Shown: piece by piece, positions 1-10,700 of the stretch
How the letters are laid out: every line of letters starts with the position of its first letter
How positions within the stretch are numbered: position 1 is the stretch's first letter
Assembly (NCBI GenBank): GCA_031263865.1
Contig: JAISEY010000004.1
Span: 1-59,097 of the forward strand
Length of the DNA: 59,097 nt
From: Endomicrobium sp.
GTDB taxonomy: Bacteria; Elusimicrobiota; Endomicrobiia; Endomicrobiales; Endomicrobiaceae
Direction of reading: 5' to 3'
Translations under genes and position numbers: made by a program
Notes under the pieces: generated by a model
Databases searched by the model: none
Told to the model about the DNA's origin: nothing
The model's input: the letters and a program-made list of their open reading frames with translations, nothing else

Positions 1-819
1 TTAATAGAAACTTTGGGTAGATATACTTGTACAAAAAATTCAGGAGCAAATATAATTATACCAATGTTTCAGAAAATTGTAAGAGTTGATATGAGAGAGA
101 GAGTTATTGATGTTCCACCTCAAAGTGTTATAACAAAAGATAATGTTTCTGTTGATGTTGATGCAATAATTTATTTCCAAGTTACAGATCCAGTTAAAGT
201 AGTTTACAATATTGAAAATTTTGCACTTGCTGCTTTAAAACTTGCTCAAACTAATTTAAGAAATGTTATTGGTGATATGGAATTAGATAGTACTTTGACT
301 TCAAGAGAAAAAATAAATTCTCAACTTAGAGTTGTAATGGATGAAGCAACAGATAAATGGGGTGTTAAAGTTACAAGAGTAGAAATACAAAAAATAGATC
401 CACCAAGAGATATTACTGATGCAATGTCAAAACAAATGAAAGCAGAAAGAGAAAAAAGAGCAAATATTTTAGAAGCTGAAGGATTAAGACAATCTGCTAT
501 TTTAAAAGCTGAAGGTGAAAAAAAAGCTGTTATTCTTAATGCAGAAGCAATTAAAGAAAAACAAATTTTAGAATCAATTGGTGAATCAGAAGCAATAAAA
601 AAAGTTGCTGATGCTGAAAAATATAAAACAGAAATTGTATACAATGCTATTCATTGTGGAAATCCAACAAATGATCTTATTGCAATAAAGTATCTTGAAG
701 CTCTTAGTAAAATTGCTAATGGAAAAGCAACGAAAATATTTCTCCCGCTTGAAACCTCAGGTATATTATCTTCTATATTTGGGATAAAAGAATTATTTGA
801 TAATAAAAAAAATGATTAA
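1..819 (+). CDS. SPFH/stomatin-like (QmcA/HflC-type) membrane protein, 5' partial
   Basis: Frame 1 is open from base 1 (LIETLGRYTC...). Contains RERVIDVPPQSVITKDNVSVDVDAIIYFQV, typical of the SPFH/band-7 family, followed by an Ala/Glu/Lys-rich coiled coil. Confidence 0.85.
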   Translation, partial: LIETLGRYTCTKNSGANIIIPMFQKIVRVDMRERVIDVPPQSVITKDNVSVDVDAIIYFQVTDPVKVVYNIENFALAALKLAQTNLRNVIGDMELDSTLTSREKINSQLRVVMDEATDKWGVKVTRVEIQKIDPPRDITDAMSKQMKAEREKRANILEAEGLRQSAILKAEGEKKAVILNAEAIKEKQILESIGESEAIKKVADAEKYKTEIVYNAIHCGNPTNDLIAIKYLEALSKIANGKATKIFLPLETSGILSSIFGIKELFDNKKND

Positions 820-847
820 TTGTTTTATATGTCTTTATTAGATTTTT

Positions 848-1936
848 ATGAATGATCTTGGATTATATATTCATATACCATTTTGTAAAAAAAAATGTAA
901 TTATTGTAACTTTTTTTCTGTTAATTATAATTTTTTTTTATGTGATTTGTATATTGAATCTATAAAATATGAAAGTATAAAATTTTATGGTAAAAAAATA
1001 AAATCGATATATGTAGGAGGTGGATCTCCTTCAATATTATCTTTAAATCAAATAAAAAAAATATTTATTATATTAGAAAAAACTTTTGATTTGTCTGCAG
1101 TTCGTGAAATAACATTTGAGTTAAATCCTGAATCTACTACTATTGATAAATTATATCTTCTTAAAGATTTTGGTGTTAATAGATTAAGCATAGGTATGCA
1201 ATGTACTGAAGATAAATTTTTATTTTTTTTGGGAAGAGAGCATAGTTTTAAAACATTTTGCAAAATTTATGACATGACAAGAAAAATAGGTTTTAACAAT
1301 GTAAACATTGATTTAATATATGGTTTTAATAATCAAACAATTAATAGTTGGGAGAAAACTATTAAAACTGTTTTATATTTTGATGCTGAACATTTATCAT
1401 TGTATCCATTATCTATAGAAAAAAATACTTTTTTTTATAGAAACGGAATGGTTATAGATGATTTTACTCAAAGACATATGTATGATATAGCTTCTGAATT
1501 TCTTGAAAAAAAATATATTCATTATGAAATTTCTAATTGGGCAAAAAAAAACATGGAATCATTTCATAATTCAAATTATTGGCGTAATTTTGAATATATA
1601 GGAATTGGTGCTGGAGCTTCTGGGTATTTTAAAAAATTTAGATATAAAAATATAGAAAACGTTGAAAAATATATAAAATTAATTATTAATAATTTCGATG
1701 TTAGAGTTGAAAATGAATATATAAATGATATAATCTATGAAACTGAAAAAATAATTCTTGGATTAAGACTTCTTAATGATGGAGTGTCTATTAATAGTTT
1801 TAGAAATTTAGAACATAAAAAATCTGTTTTAATGTGTTTAAAAAAAAAAATGTTGAAAAAAGAAAAAAATAAAGTAAAACTTGTTAAAGATTATGTTTTT
1901 TTGTTTAATCAAGTTGCTTCAAATTTTATTATTTGA
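848..1936 (+). CDS. hemW: HemW-like radical SAM protein (coproporphyrinogen III oxidase-like)
   Basis: LYIHIPFCKKKCNYCNF (CX3CX2C plus F), VGGGSPS, NIDLIYGF motifs. Confidence 0.88.
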   Translation: MNDLGLYIHIPFCKKKCNYCNFFSVNYNFFLCDLYIESIKYESIKFYGKKIKSIYVGGGSPSILSLNQIKKIFIILEKTFDLSAVREITFELNPESTTIDKLYLLKDFGVNRLSIGMQCTEDKFLFFLGREHSFKTFCKIYDMTRKIGFNNVNIDLIYGFNNQTINSWEKTIKTVLYFDAEHLSLYPLSIEKNTFFYRNGMVIDDFTQRHMYDIASEFLEKKYIHYEISNWAKKNMESFHNSNYWRNFEYIGIGAGASGYFKKFRYKNIENVEKYIKLIINNFDVRVENEYINDIIYETEKIILGLRLLNDGVSINSFRNLEHKKSVLMCLKKKMLKKEKNKVKLVKDYVFLFNQVASNFII

Positions 1937-2021
1937 CACTAAATAATAAAATTTAAATATAATGAAAATGAATAAATTGTATAGACATTATTTAATATTT
2001 TGTTTTTAAAAATGGTATAAA

Positions 2022-4577
2022 ATGTTAAAAAATATTTTTAATTTTATTTTTAGTTTTAAAAAAAGAAAAGATATAAAAAATATAAAACAAATTGTTGAAA
2101 AAATTAATTCTATTGAATTTTGTATAAAAAAACTTACAAGTGAAGAATTAAAAAACAAGACTGTTGAATTTAGAAAACGATTTTTTTCTGGAGAAACTCT
2201 TGATAGTATTTTGCCTGAAGCTTTTGCATGTGTTAGAGAAGCATCTGCAAGAACAATTGATATGAGACATTTTGATGTACAATTGATTGGAGGTTATATA
2301 TTGCACAGTGGGAAAATAGCTGAAATGAAAACAGGAGAAGGAAAAACAATAGTTGCAACACTTGCAGCTTATCTTAACGCTATACCAGGCAAAGGAGTAC
2401 ATGTAGTTACTGTAAATGATTATCTTGCAAAAAGAGATATGAATTGGATGAGTCCAATATATAAACAACTTGGACTAACTGTTGGCAATATTAGCAATAA
2501 TAGTAAAAATGAAGAAAGAAAAAATGCATATAATTGTGATATAACATATGTTACAAATAATGAAGTAGGATTTGACTATTTAAGAGACAGCCTTGTTACA
2601 TCAGAACATGATAGAGTTATGCGTGGATTAAATTATGTAATTATAGATGAAGTTGATTCAATTTTAATTGATGAGGCTAGAACTCCTCTTATTATTTCAG
2701 GATTTTCTGAAAAATCGACTGATAAGTATTATAGTTCTAATAGAATAATTCCATTGCTGAAGTGTAGGAAAATTACTGAAAATGAAGAAATAAAAGCAAA
2801 ACATAATAATATTGATTTGTCAAAAGGATATGATTATCTTGTTGATGAAAAAAATCATTCTGTTGTATTGACTGAAGAAGGTGTGCAAAAATCAGAAAAA
2901 ATATTAGGAATAAAAAATATTTATGATGATTTACAATCTGAATGGGTTCATCATATAACACAAGCTGCTATTGCTCACAATTTATATCATCGAGATGTTG
3001 AATATGTAATAAAAAATGGAGAAATTATAATTGTTGATGAATTTACAGGTAGACTTATGCCTGGTCGTAGATGGTCTGATGGACTTCATCAAGCAATTGA
3101 AGCGAAAGAAAATTTAAAAATTGCAAATGAAAATCAAACACTTGCAACTATAACATTCCAAAATTTTTTTAGATCATATAACAAAATTTCTGGAATGACT
3201 GGTACTGCTATGACAGAATCTGAAGAATTTTTTGAAATTTATAAATTGGATGTAGTTGCTGTTCCAACAAATAAACAAATGATAAGAAAAGATTATCCAG
3301 ATGTTGTGTATATGACTGAAAAAGAAAAAAACAATGCTATTATAAATGAAATAGAATTATTATGGAAAAATGGTCGTCCAGTTCTAGTAGGAACAAGATC
3401 AATAGATAAATCTGAAAGAATTTCTATTATGTTAAAAAATAAACATATTCCTCACAAAATTTTGAATGCTAAACACCATGATCTTGAAGCACAAATAATA
3501 TCGAATGCTGGTGAAAAAAATGCTGTTACTATAGCTACTAATATGGCAGGAAGAGGAACTGATATAGTTCTTGGTAATGGGAGTATTTTGCAAAATGAAG
3601 AAATAAAAAAAAAAGGTGGTCTTCATGTAATAGGTACTGAAAGACATGAATCGAGAAGAATAGACAATCAACTTAGAGGTCGTGCAGGTAGGCAAGGTGA
3701 TCCTGGATCTACAAGATTTTTTATATCTATGGAAGATGAACTTATGAGACTTTTTGGGTCGGATAAAATTTCGATAATAATGAAAAAAATAGGTTTTAAA
3801 GATGGTGAAAATATACAACATCCATGGATATCAAGAATTATTGAAAATGCTCAAAAAAAAGTTGAAGGGATGAATTTTGATATAAGAAAACATCTTATAG
3901 ATTTTGATGATGTTATGAATAAACAAAGAGAAGCTATTTATAAATTAAGAAATGAAATTTTGTGTGGCAATAATATTTCAACGATAATTAAAAACATGAT
4001 AAAAGATTCTATATATGAAAAAATTAATAAATATAAATATTTAAAAGATTATGATTTTGAAAGTATTAATATATGGTTGCTAAGAACTTTTGGTATTAGA
4101 TATGATTTTAAATATGTTTTAGATTTAAATAATAAAAATAAAATTTCAAATGATATATATATAAAAATTATAAAAATATATGAAAATATAAATGATGAAA
4201 ATGTATTATATTCAATGGACAATTTGCAAAGAATTATTCTTCTAAAAATGATAGATTCTTCATGGAGGGATCATTTAAATGAACTTGATCAATTAAAAAG
4301 AGGAATAGGATTTAGAGCTTATGCACAAAAAGATCCAAAAATTGAGTATCAAAAAGAATCTTTTTCTTTGTTTGAATCAATGATGAAAAGAATAAGAGAA
4401 AGTACTATAGAATATATATTTAAAATAGATTTTGGTAATATGTTTTTCGATAAAGACATTGTTGATTTTGTAAATACAAATCATATAAAAAAAAGAATAA
4501 ATATTAAAAATATATCTAGAAATGATCTTTGTTATTGTGGAAGTAAAAAAAAATATAAAAAATGTTGTGGTTTATAA
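2022..4577 (+). CDS. secA: Protein translocase subunit SecA
   Basis: GEGKT, DEVDSILIDEARTPLIISG, TNMAGRGTDIVLG, C-terminal SEC-C zinc motif CYCGSKKKYKKCC. Confidence 0.98.
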   Translation: MLKNIFNFIFSFKKRKDIKNIKQIVEKINSIEFCIKKLTSEELKNKTVEFRKRFFSGETLDSILPEAFACVREASARTIDMRHFDVQLIGGYILHSGKIAEMKTGEGKTIVATLAAYLNAIPGKGVHVVTVNDYLAKRDMNWMSPIYKQLGLTVGNISNNSKNEERKNAYNCDITYVTNNEVGFDYLRDSLVTSEHDRVMRGLNYVIIDEVDSILIDEARTPLIISGFSEKSTDKYYSSNRIIPLLKCRKITENEEIKAKHNNIDLSKGYDYLVDEKNHSVVLTEEGVQKSEKILGIKNIYDDLQSEWVHHITQAAIAHNLYHRDVEYVIKNGEIIIVDEFTGRLMPGRRWSDGLHQAIEAKENLKIANENQTLATITFQNFFRSYNKISGMTGTAMTESEEFFEIYKLDVVAVPTNKQMIRKDYPDVVYMTEKEKNNAIINEIELLWKNGRPVLVGTRSIDKSERISIMLKNKHIPHKILNAKHHDLEAQIISNAGEKNAVTIATNMAGRGTDIVLGNGSILQNEEIKKKGGLHVIGTERHESRRIDNQLRGRAGRQGDPGSTRFFISMEDELMRLFGSDKISIIMKKIGFKDGENIQHPWISRIIENAQKKVEGMNFDIRKHLIDFDDVMNKQREAIYKLRNEILCGNNISTIIKNMIKDSIYEKINKYKYLKDYDFESINIWLLRTFGIRYDFKYVLDLNNKNKISNDIYIKIIKIYENINDENVLYSMDNLQRIILLKMIDSSWRDHLNELDQLKRGIGFRAYAQKDPKIEYQKESFSLFESMMKRIRESTIEYIFKIDFGNMFFDKDIVDFVNTNHIKKRINIKNISRNDLCYCGSKKKYKKCCGL

Positions 4578-5755
4578 TGACTAAAAATATAATAATATTA
4601 GGGTCATCTGGATCAATTGGAAGTCAAACTCTTGATGTTATTGCAAAAATTAATAAAAATATTTGTGTTAGTGGACTTGCTGTTAATTCTAATATAGATG
4701 TTTTAAAATCTCAAATTAAAAATTTTAAACCTATTGCTGTATCAGTATATGATTTTTCTGCTTATAAAAAACTAAAAAAATGGTGCAATTCAAATAAAAT
4801 GAAAACATATGTTTATAATGGAGATGAAGGAATAAAAAAACTTATTTCTATTAAAAATGTTGATACAGTTATCGCTGCTATGTCTGGTTCTATTGGTTTA
4901 AAATATATAATTATGTCTATTAATTATAAAAAAAATATTGCAATAGCAAATAAAGAACCATTTGTTATGGCTGGAAATTATATAATGAAACTTGCTAAAA
5001 CTAAGAATGTTTCAATTATTCCAATTGATAGTGAACATTCAGCAATATTCCAGTGTTTAAATATTGATAAAAAATCAAAAATACGTAGAATAATACTTAC
5101 AGCATCTGGTGGCCCATTTTACAAATATTCAAATAATTTTTCTAATATAACTGTTGACGAAGCTTTAAATCATCCAACGTGGAAAATGGGAAAAAAAATA
5201 ACAATTGATAGTGCTACGTTAATGAATAAAGGGTTTGAAATTATAGAAGCTTCAATTCTTTTTGGAATTGATATTAATAAAATAGATGTATTAATACACC
5301 CACAATCAATAATACATTCAATGATTGAATATATTGATGGATCTATAATAGCATATATTTCTAAAAATGACATGCATATTCCAATACAATATGCTATAAC
5401 TTATCCTGAAAGAATTAATTCATGTATTGATTTTTTAGATTTTAATAAGCTAAGAAAATTAGAATTTTATGAACCTGAAATATATAAGTTCCCATGTTTA
5501 AAGATTGCATATGATGTTGCAAAAATAGGATATACTTCACCATCTGTTATGAATGCAGCGAATGAAGTGGCTGTATATGCTTTTTTAAAAAAAGAAATAA
5601 AGTTTACTGATATATCGAATATTATTTATAAAACAGTTAAAGCTCATAAAATTTTCAACAATGTTTCATTAAGTAATATTATGAGATCTGATATTTGGGC
5701 TAGAGAATACGCTAAAAATTTAATTCTAAAAATTAAAAGCATTAAACAAATCTAG
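4577..5755 (+). CDS. dxr: 1-deoxy-D-xylulose 5-phosphate reductoisomerase
   Basis: ILGSSGSIGSQTLDVI, IANKEPFVMAG, PIDSEHSAIFQCL. Start ATG overlaps the secA stop by 1 nt (TAATG); the track start is upstream of this. Confidence 0.96.
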   Translation: MTKNIIILGSSGSIGSQTLDVIAKINKNICVSGLAVNSNIDVLKSQIKNFKPIAVSVYDFSAYKKLKKWCNSNKMKTYVYNGDEGIKKLISIKNVDTVIAAMSGSIGLKYIIMSINYKKNIAIANKEPFVMAGNYIMKLAKTKNVSIIPIDSEHSAIFQCLNIDKKSKIRRIILTASGGPFYKYSNNFSNITVDEALNHPTWKMGKKITIDSATLMNKGFEIIEASILFGIDINKIDVLIHPQSIIHSMIEYIDGSIIAYISKNDMHIPIQYAITYPERINSCIDFLDFNKLRKLEFYEPEIYKFPCLKIAYDVAKIGYTSPSVMNAANEVAVYAFLKKEIKFTDISNIIYKTVKAHKIFNNVSLSNIMRSDIWAREYAKNLILKIKSIKQI

Positions 5756-5798
5756 TATTTGTTATTATAAATTAATTAATATATTTTGGTGTTTAAAT

Positions 5799-6869
5799 AT
5801 GTTTTATACAAGATTTAATACAAAAAGAATAAATGTTGGTGATGTTTGCATAGGAGGTGGATCTCCAATTTCAATTCAATCTATGACAAATACGAATTCA
5901 AAAGATGCAAAGTCTACAATTAAACAAATAAAACAATTAGAAGACATTGGATGTGAAATTGTTCGTGTTTCATTTCCAGATTTTGAATCAGTTTGCAATA
6001 TTCATAAAATTAAAAAAAATATAAACATTCCTCTTGTTGCTGATATTCATTTTGATTATAATATAGCATTAGAAGCAATAAAACAAGGTGTTGATAAAAT
6101 AAGAATTAATCCTTGCAATATTGGTCCAGATGAAATATTTTGTACTTTAGCAAAAGAAGCAAAAAATGCTAATATACCAATAAGAATTGGAATTAATTCA
6201 GGTTCTTTAAAAATGTCAAATATCCAACGTGATGAAATACGCGCAGAGATAATTGTAAATACAGCAATAAGATACATTAATCTTTTAGAAGATAATAATT
6301 TTGAAAATATAATAGTATCTTTAAAAACTTCTGATGTTTATACAACAGTAGAAGCATATAAACTTTTTGCTGAAAAGAAAAGCTATCCATTGCATTTAGG
6401 AATAACTGAATCTGGATCAATTTTCACTGGTACTATAAAGTCGTCTGTTGGTCTTGGTATAATTTTATACAATAATTTAGGAGATACTTTAAGAGTCTCT
6501 CTTACTGCTGATCCAATTGAAGAAGTTAAAGTAGCTAATTATCTTTTGAGATCTATGAATTTACGAAGACTTGGTCCTGAAATTATATCATGTCCAACTT
6601 GTTCTAGATGTAAGTTTGATTTAATAAAGATAGTTTCTGAATTTGAAAAAGAAGTTTTTGATATTAAAAACTTTAAAAGATTATTTAAACCAGTAAAAAT
6701 AGCTATTATGGGATGTGTTGTAAATGGGCCTGGTGAAGCAAAAAATGCTGATTTTGGAATAGCTGGTGGTGAAAAGTTTGGTGTACTTTTTAAAAATGGG
6801 AAAGTAATAGAAAAAGTTGAAAATAGTGAATGGATTAAAAAGCTTATTTATATAATAGAACATTATTAA
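5799..6869 (+). CDS. ispG: 4-hydroxy-3-methylbut-2-en-1-yl diphosphate synthase
   Basis: SIQSMTNTNSKDAKST, ISCPTCSRC, MGCVVNGPGEAKNADFGIAGG. Confidence 0.97.
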   Translation: MFYTRFNTKRINVGDVCIGGGSPISIQSMTNTNSKDAKSTIKQIKQLEDIGCEIVRVSFPDFESVCNIHKIKKNINIPLVADIHFDYNIALEAIKQGVDKIRINPCNIGPDEIFCTLAKEAKNANIPIRIGINSGSLKMSNIQRDEIRAEIIVNTAIRYINLLEDNNFENIIVSLKTSDVYTTVEAYKLFAEKKSYPLHLGITESGSIFTGTIKSSVGLGIILYNNLGDTLRVSLTADPIEEVKVANYLLRSMNLRRLGPEIISCPTCSRCKFDLIKIVSEFEKEVFDIKNFKRLFKPVKIAIMGCVVNGPGEAKNADFGIAGGEKFGVLFKNGKVIEKVENSEWIKKLIYIIEHY

Positions 6870-6885
6870 TATATAGGAGAAGAAA

Positions 6886-7350
6886 GTGTCTGAAATTTAT
6901 TTAACTAAAGATGGGAAAAAAAAACTTATTGAAGAATTAAAAAATCTTAAAAATAGAAAAATATTAGTACAAAAAGAACTCTCTGATGCAAGAGAACATG
7001 GAGATTTAAGAGAAAATTCTGAATATAATGCCGCAAAGGAAACTCTTGCTAATATAATAACTAGAATTGGAGAACTCAATTTTAAAATATTGAATTCTAA
7101 ATTAATTGAAGATCAAAATATTGACTTTAATATTGTATCTATAGGTGTAAAAGTATTGATTGAAGATGATGATTGCAATAAGTATCAATATACTATAGTA
7201 GATATTGAAGAATCAAATATTGAACAAAATAAAATATCTGTGCAATCTCCTCTTATACAAGGTCTTTTAGGGCACAAAATTGGAGATATTGTTGAAATTG
7301 AGCTTCCTGGTGGAAAAAATAAATTTAAAATTTTAAAAATTTTTAAATAG
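6886..7350 (+). CDS. greA: Transcription elongation factor GreA
   Basis: ARE HGDLRENSEYNAAKE motif; GTG start after a GGAGAAG Shine-Dalgarno. Confidence 0.96.
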   Translation: MSEIYLTKDGKKKLIEELKNLKNRKILVQKELSDAREHGDLRENSEYNAAKETLANIITRIGELNFKILNSKLIEDQNIDFNIVSIGVKVLIEDDDCNKYQYTIVDIEESNIEQNKISVQSPLIQGLLGHKIGDIVEIELPGGKNKFKILKIFK

Positions 7351-7380
7351 TTTTATATCTTTTATTATTTTAGAGGTTTT

Positions 7381-9090
7381 ATGTTGTTTTCTAAATTATT
7401 ATTGCCTACTTTAAAAGATACTTCTTCTGATGTTAATATAATTTCAGTAAAGTTAATGATAAAATCTGGGATGATACGAAAATTATCTTCTGGACTTTAT
7501 GAATTTTTGCCACTAGCAGTTAAAATTATTAGAAAAATTGAAAATATAATAAGGAATGAAATGAATTATATTGGAGGACAAGAAATAATTTTACCTACTA
7601 TGTTTCCAAAAAAAATATTTATTGAAACTAGTAGATGGGATATTTATGGAAAAGAACTTTTTAAATTTAAAGATAGAAAAAATTCTGATTTTTGTCTTTC
7701 TCCAACATCTGAAGAAGTTGTTGTTGATTTTATAAGAAAAAATATTGTTTCATATAAACAATTGCCTATCATGCTATATCAAATTGGATCTAAATTTAGA
7801 GATGAAATACGTCCACGTTTTGGTGTTTTAAGATCAAAAGAATTTTTAATGAAAGATGCATATTCATTTCATATAAATAAAAAAAGTTTAAATAATCATT
7901 ATGATATTGTATTGAATGCATATAGAAATATATTTACAAGATGTGGACTTAATTTTCAAATTGTTGAAGCAACTTCTGGTGCAATAGGAGGTTCATCTTC
8001 ACATGAATTTATTGCTATTACAAATAATGGAGAAGATCAAATTGTTTTATGTGATTGTGGATATGGAGCTAATGTTGAGAAAGCTGAGGCATTAAGTATA
8101 AATCAAGACAAAGAAATTGTTTCTTCTATTGAAGAAGTTGCAACAATTGGTATAAAATCAAGTATTGATGTTGCAAAATTTTTTAAAGTACCATTAGCTA
8201 AATTAATAAAAACAATTATTTATATTGCTAATGATATTCCAATTGTTGTTTTAATAAGAGGAGATCATAAAGTAAATGAAGAAAAACTTAAACTATTGTT
8301 ATCTGCTAATAGATTATTTTTTGCTGATGAAAAAATCATTTTTTCAATTACAAATACAATAATAGGTTTTATTGGTCCAATTGGATTAAAAAATATAAAA
8401 ATAATTGCTGATTTATCCGTTATAAATATTCAAAACGCAATAGTTGGTTCTAATAAAGAAAATTATCATATAAAAAATGTTAATTATGATAGAGATTATA
8501 AAGCTGATATTGTTGCTGATATAAGAAAAATTTCTAAAAATGATATTTGTCCTAAATGCAAAAAAAATAAACTTATTTTTTCAAGAGGAATAGAAGTAGG
8601 ACATATTTTTAAATTAAATACAAAATATTCAAGATTAATGAATGCAACATATATTGATGAAAAATGCAATAAAAAACTTATTGAAATGGGATGTTTTGGT
8701 ATTGGTATAACAAGAATTATTGCATCTGCGATAGAACAATTTCACGATATTAATGGAATAATATGGCCAAAAGAAATATCTCCATTTGATGCTGTTATAA
8801 TCCCAATCAATTTTTTTGATAAAGAAACAAAAAAAATTACTTTTAAAATATATGAAAAACTTTCTAAATGTGGGATTGATGTTTTACTTGATGATAGAGA
8901 TTATAGAGTAAGTTATAAATTCAAAGATGCTGATTTGATTGGGATTCCGTATAAAATAATTATTAACTGTATGGAAAAAGATAGAGGAATAATTGAAATA
9001 AAATCTAGATGTAATAAAAATATTGAATCTACTTTTTTGAATTATGAAGAATCAATACATAAAATATTAAAAATATTAAATAAATTATAA
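7381..9090 (+). CDS. proS: Prolyl-tRNA synthetase
   Basis: GLYEFLPLA, FRDEIRPRFGVLRSKEFLMKDAYSFH, class II motifs, central editing-type insertion. Confidence 0.96.
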   Translation: MLFSKLLLPTLKDTSSDVNIISVKLMIKSGMIRKLSSGLYEFLPLAVKIIRKIENIIRNEMNYIGGQEIILPTMFPKKIFIETSRWDIYGKELFKFKDRKNSDFCLSPTSEEVVVDFIRKNIVSYKQLPIMLYQIGSKFRDEIRPRFGVLRSKEFLMKDAYSFHINKKSLNNHYDIVLNAYRNIFTRCGLNFQIVEATSGAIGGSSSHEFIAITNNGEDQIVLCDCGYGANVEKAEALSINQDKEIVSSIEEVATIGIKSSIDVAKFFKVPLAKLIKTIIYIANDIPIVVLIRGDHKVNEEKLKLLLSANRLFFADEKIIFSITNTIIGFIGPIGLKNIKIIADLSVINIQNAIVGSNKENYHIKNVNYDRDYKADIVADIRKISKNDICPKCKKNKLIFSRGIEVGHIFKLNTKYSRLMNATYIDEKCNKKLIEMGCFGIGITRIIASAIEQFHDINGIIWPKEISPFDAVIIPINFFDKETKKITFKIYEKLSKCGIDVLLDDRDYRVSYKFKDADLIGIPYKIIINCMEKDRGIIEIKSRCNKNIESTFLNYEESIHKILKILNKL

Positions 9091-9216
9091 AATGTTTTTG
9101 CAATTTGTTTAATTTTAAATAATTTTTTAAAATATTATGTATATTTATAATGTTTTGTTTGTTTTTTATGTAGTTAATATGTTAATATACAGTAAAATTG
9201 ATTTAAGGTATATTTT

Positions 9217-9852
9217 ATGAACACATACAAAATGCTTGTTACAGTTTTTGTTAATGGTGGTTTTATTTTTTATATTATTTTGGTGTCTTCTATATTATCT
9301 TTTAGTATAATTTGTTTTAAGGTTATAGAATTTTTTATAAAATCAAGAATTAAAAAAAAAATTTTTATGGAAAAATTGATTGAAAAAATTAAGGATGGCA
9401 AAATAAAGGATGCTATAAGTTTTTGTGATACAGAGTATTCACCAATTGCTGAAATATCTAAGATTGGACTTATAAGTTTATTAGATAGTAATGATGAAAT
9501 TGATAAAATATTGAATAGAGAAGTTATGATTCAAACATTTAAACTTGAAAAATTTGTTACTGTACTAGGTGTTATTGGAAATATCATAGTTTATGTAGGA
9601 TTATTAGGAACGGTTTTAGGAATTATAAAAGTTTTTAGTAGTATTTCATTAATTGGTTCTAATGACATAAGTGTTGTTGTAGGTGGTGTTTCTGAAGCAC
9701 TTATTGCAACAGCTGCAAGTTTATTAGTTGCTGTACCATCTACAGTTGCTTATAATTTATTTTTGCGATGTATAAATAAATTTGTTTTTGATATGGAATG
9801 GTGTGTTTCTCTACTGGAAGATTTGTTAAAGGTGAATAAAAGTGATGTTTGA
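9217..9852 (+). CDS. MotA/TolQ/ExbB proton channel family protein
   Basis: GLLGTVLGIIKVFSSIS and GGVSEALIATAASLLVAVPSTVAYN are diagnostic TolQ/ExbB motifs. No ExbD/TolR gene is adjacent. Confidence 0.88.
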   Translation: MNTYKMLVTVFVNGGFIFYIILVSSILSFSIICFKVIEFFIKSRIKKKIFMEKLIEKIKDGKIKDAISFCDTEYSPIAEISKIGLISLLDSNDEIDKILNREVMIQTFKLEKFVTVLGVIGNIIVYVGLLGTVLGIIKVFSSISLIGSNDISVVVGGVSEALIATAASLLVAVPSTVAYNLFLRCINKFVFDMEWCVSLLEDLLKVNKSDV

Positions 9853-9922
9853 CAGTTTTATATTTAAAATAATTTTTTTATAGTATAATTACTATAGTTT
9901 TTATTTTTGTTGTTTGGAGGGA

Positions 9923-10465
9923 ATTGTAAATAAAAAAAAAATTCGTATAAATCAATTTATTAAAGTTCCTGAAGTAAGACTTATTAATTTTGATGGAACT
10001 ATGATTGGAATTGTTAAAACTACTGAAGCTTTATCTATTGCTAATGATAAAGGATTGGATTTGGTTGAGATTTCTAGTAAGTCTGTTCCTCCTCTTTGTA
10101 AGATAGTAGATTTTCTGAAATTTAAATATGAAATTGATAAAAAAGAAAAATTAATGAGGAAAAAATCAAAAATTGTTGAGGTTAAAGAATTTAGAATTAA
10201 ACCTCGTATTTCTGAACATGATTTATCAATTAAGATTAAACATGCAAGAAAATTATTGTGTAATTTAAAAAAAGTACAATTTACAATGATTTTTACTTTA
10301 AGAGAATTGCAATATAAAGATCTTGGAATAAAGATTATGTGTAAAATTAAAAAAGATTTATTAGATATTTCTGACTTTGATGAATCTATATCGTTTGTAG
10401 GAATGAAAATATTTGTTATTTTTATGCCTAAGAAAAATTTTATTACTAATAAAAAGGAATCTTAA
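9923..10465 (+). CDS. infC: Translation initiation factor IF-3; start codon uncertain (ATT proposed)
   Basis: IRINQFIKVPEVRLINFDG...KVKEFRIKPRISEHD family hallmarks and infC-rpmI-rplT synteny. The only conventional in-frame start (TTG 9914) overlaps the SD GGAGG at 9916-9920. Confidence 0.9.
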   Translation: MVNKKKIRINQFIKVPEVRLINFDGTMIGIVKTTEALSIANDKGLDLVEISSKSVPPLCKIVDFLKFKYEIDKKEKLMRKKSKIVEVKEFRIKPRISEHDLSIKIKHARKLLCNLKKVQFTMIFTLRELQYKDLGIKIMCKIKKDLLDISDFDESISFVGMKIFVIFMPKKNFITNKKES

Positions 10466-10466
10466 G

Positions 10467-10667
10467 ATGAGAAAAATGAAAACTCATAGTGGAGCAAAAA
10501 AACGTTTTAAAATTACTAAAAAAAAAAAAGTGAAATATAAAAAATCTGGGCAGAGACATTTTATGATAGGTGATAGTTCAGATAAAAGTAGAATATCTAG
10601 AAAATCTTCTATAATTAAAAAATCAGATATGAAAACAATTTTAAAATTAATGCCATATAAATTTTAA
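10467..10667 (+). CDS. rpmI: 50S ribosomal protein L35
   Basis: MRKMKTHSGAKKRFKITKKKKVKYKKSGQRHF. Start corrected from track position 10413. Confidence 0.95.
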   Translation: MRKMKTHSGAKKRFKITKKKKVKYKKSGQRHFMIGDSSDKSRISRKSSIIKKSDMKTILKLMPYKF

Positions 10668-10700
10668 AATATGTTTCGTTAATGTTTATGGAGAATTATT

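Noticed and set aside
321-644. Numerous minus-strand ORFs opposite plus-strand genes (e.g. 321-644, 2148-2468, 3432-3821, 54149-54574)
   Set aside because: All lie entirely antisense to well-conserved CDSs, have hydrophobic or low-complexity translations typical of antisense AT-rich frames, and have no recognisable family.
9849-9889. Possible infC promoter (TTGACA at the exbB stop, TATAAT 9884-9889)
   Set aside because: Spacer is about 29 nt, far outside the functional range; a true -35 was not identified.
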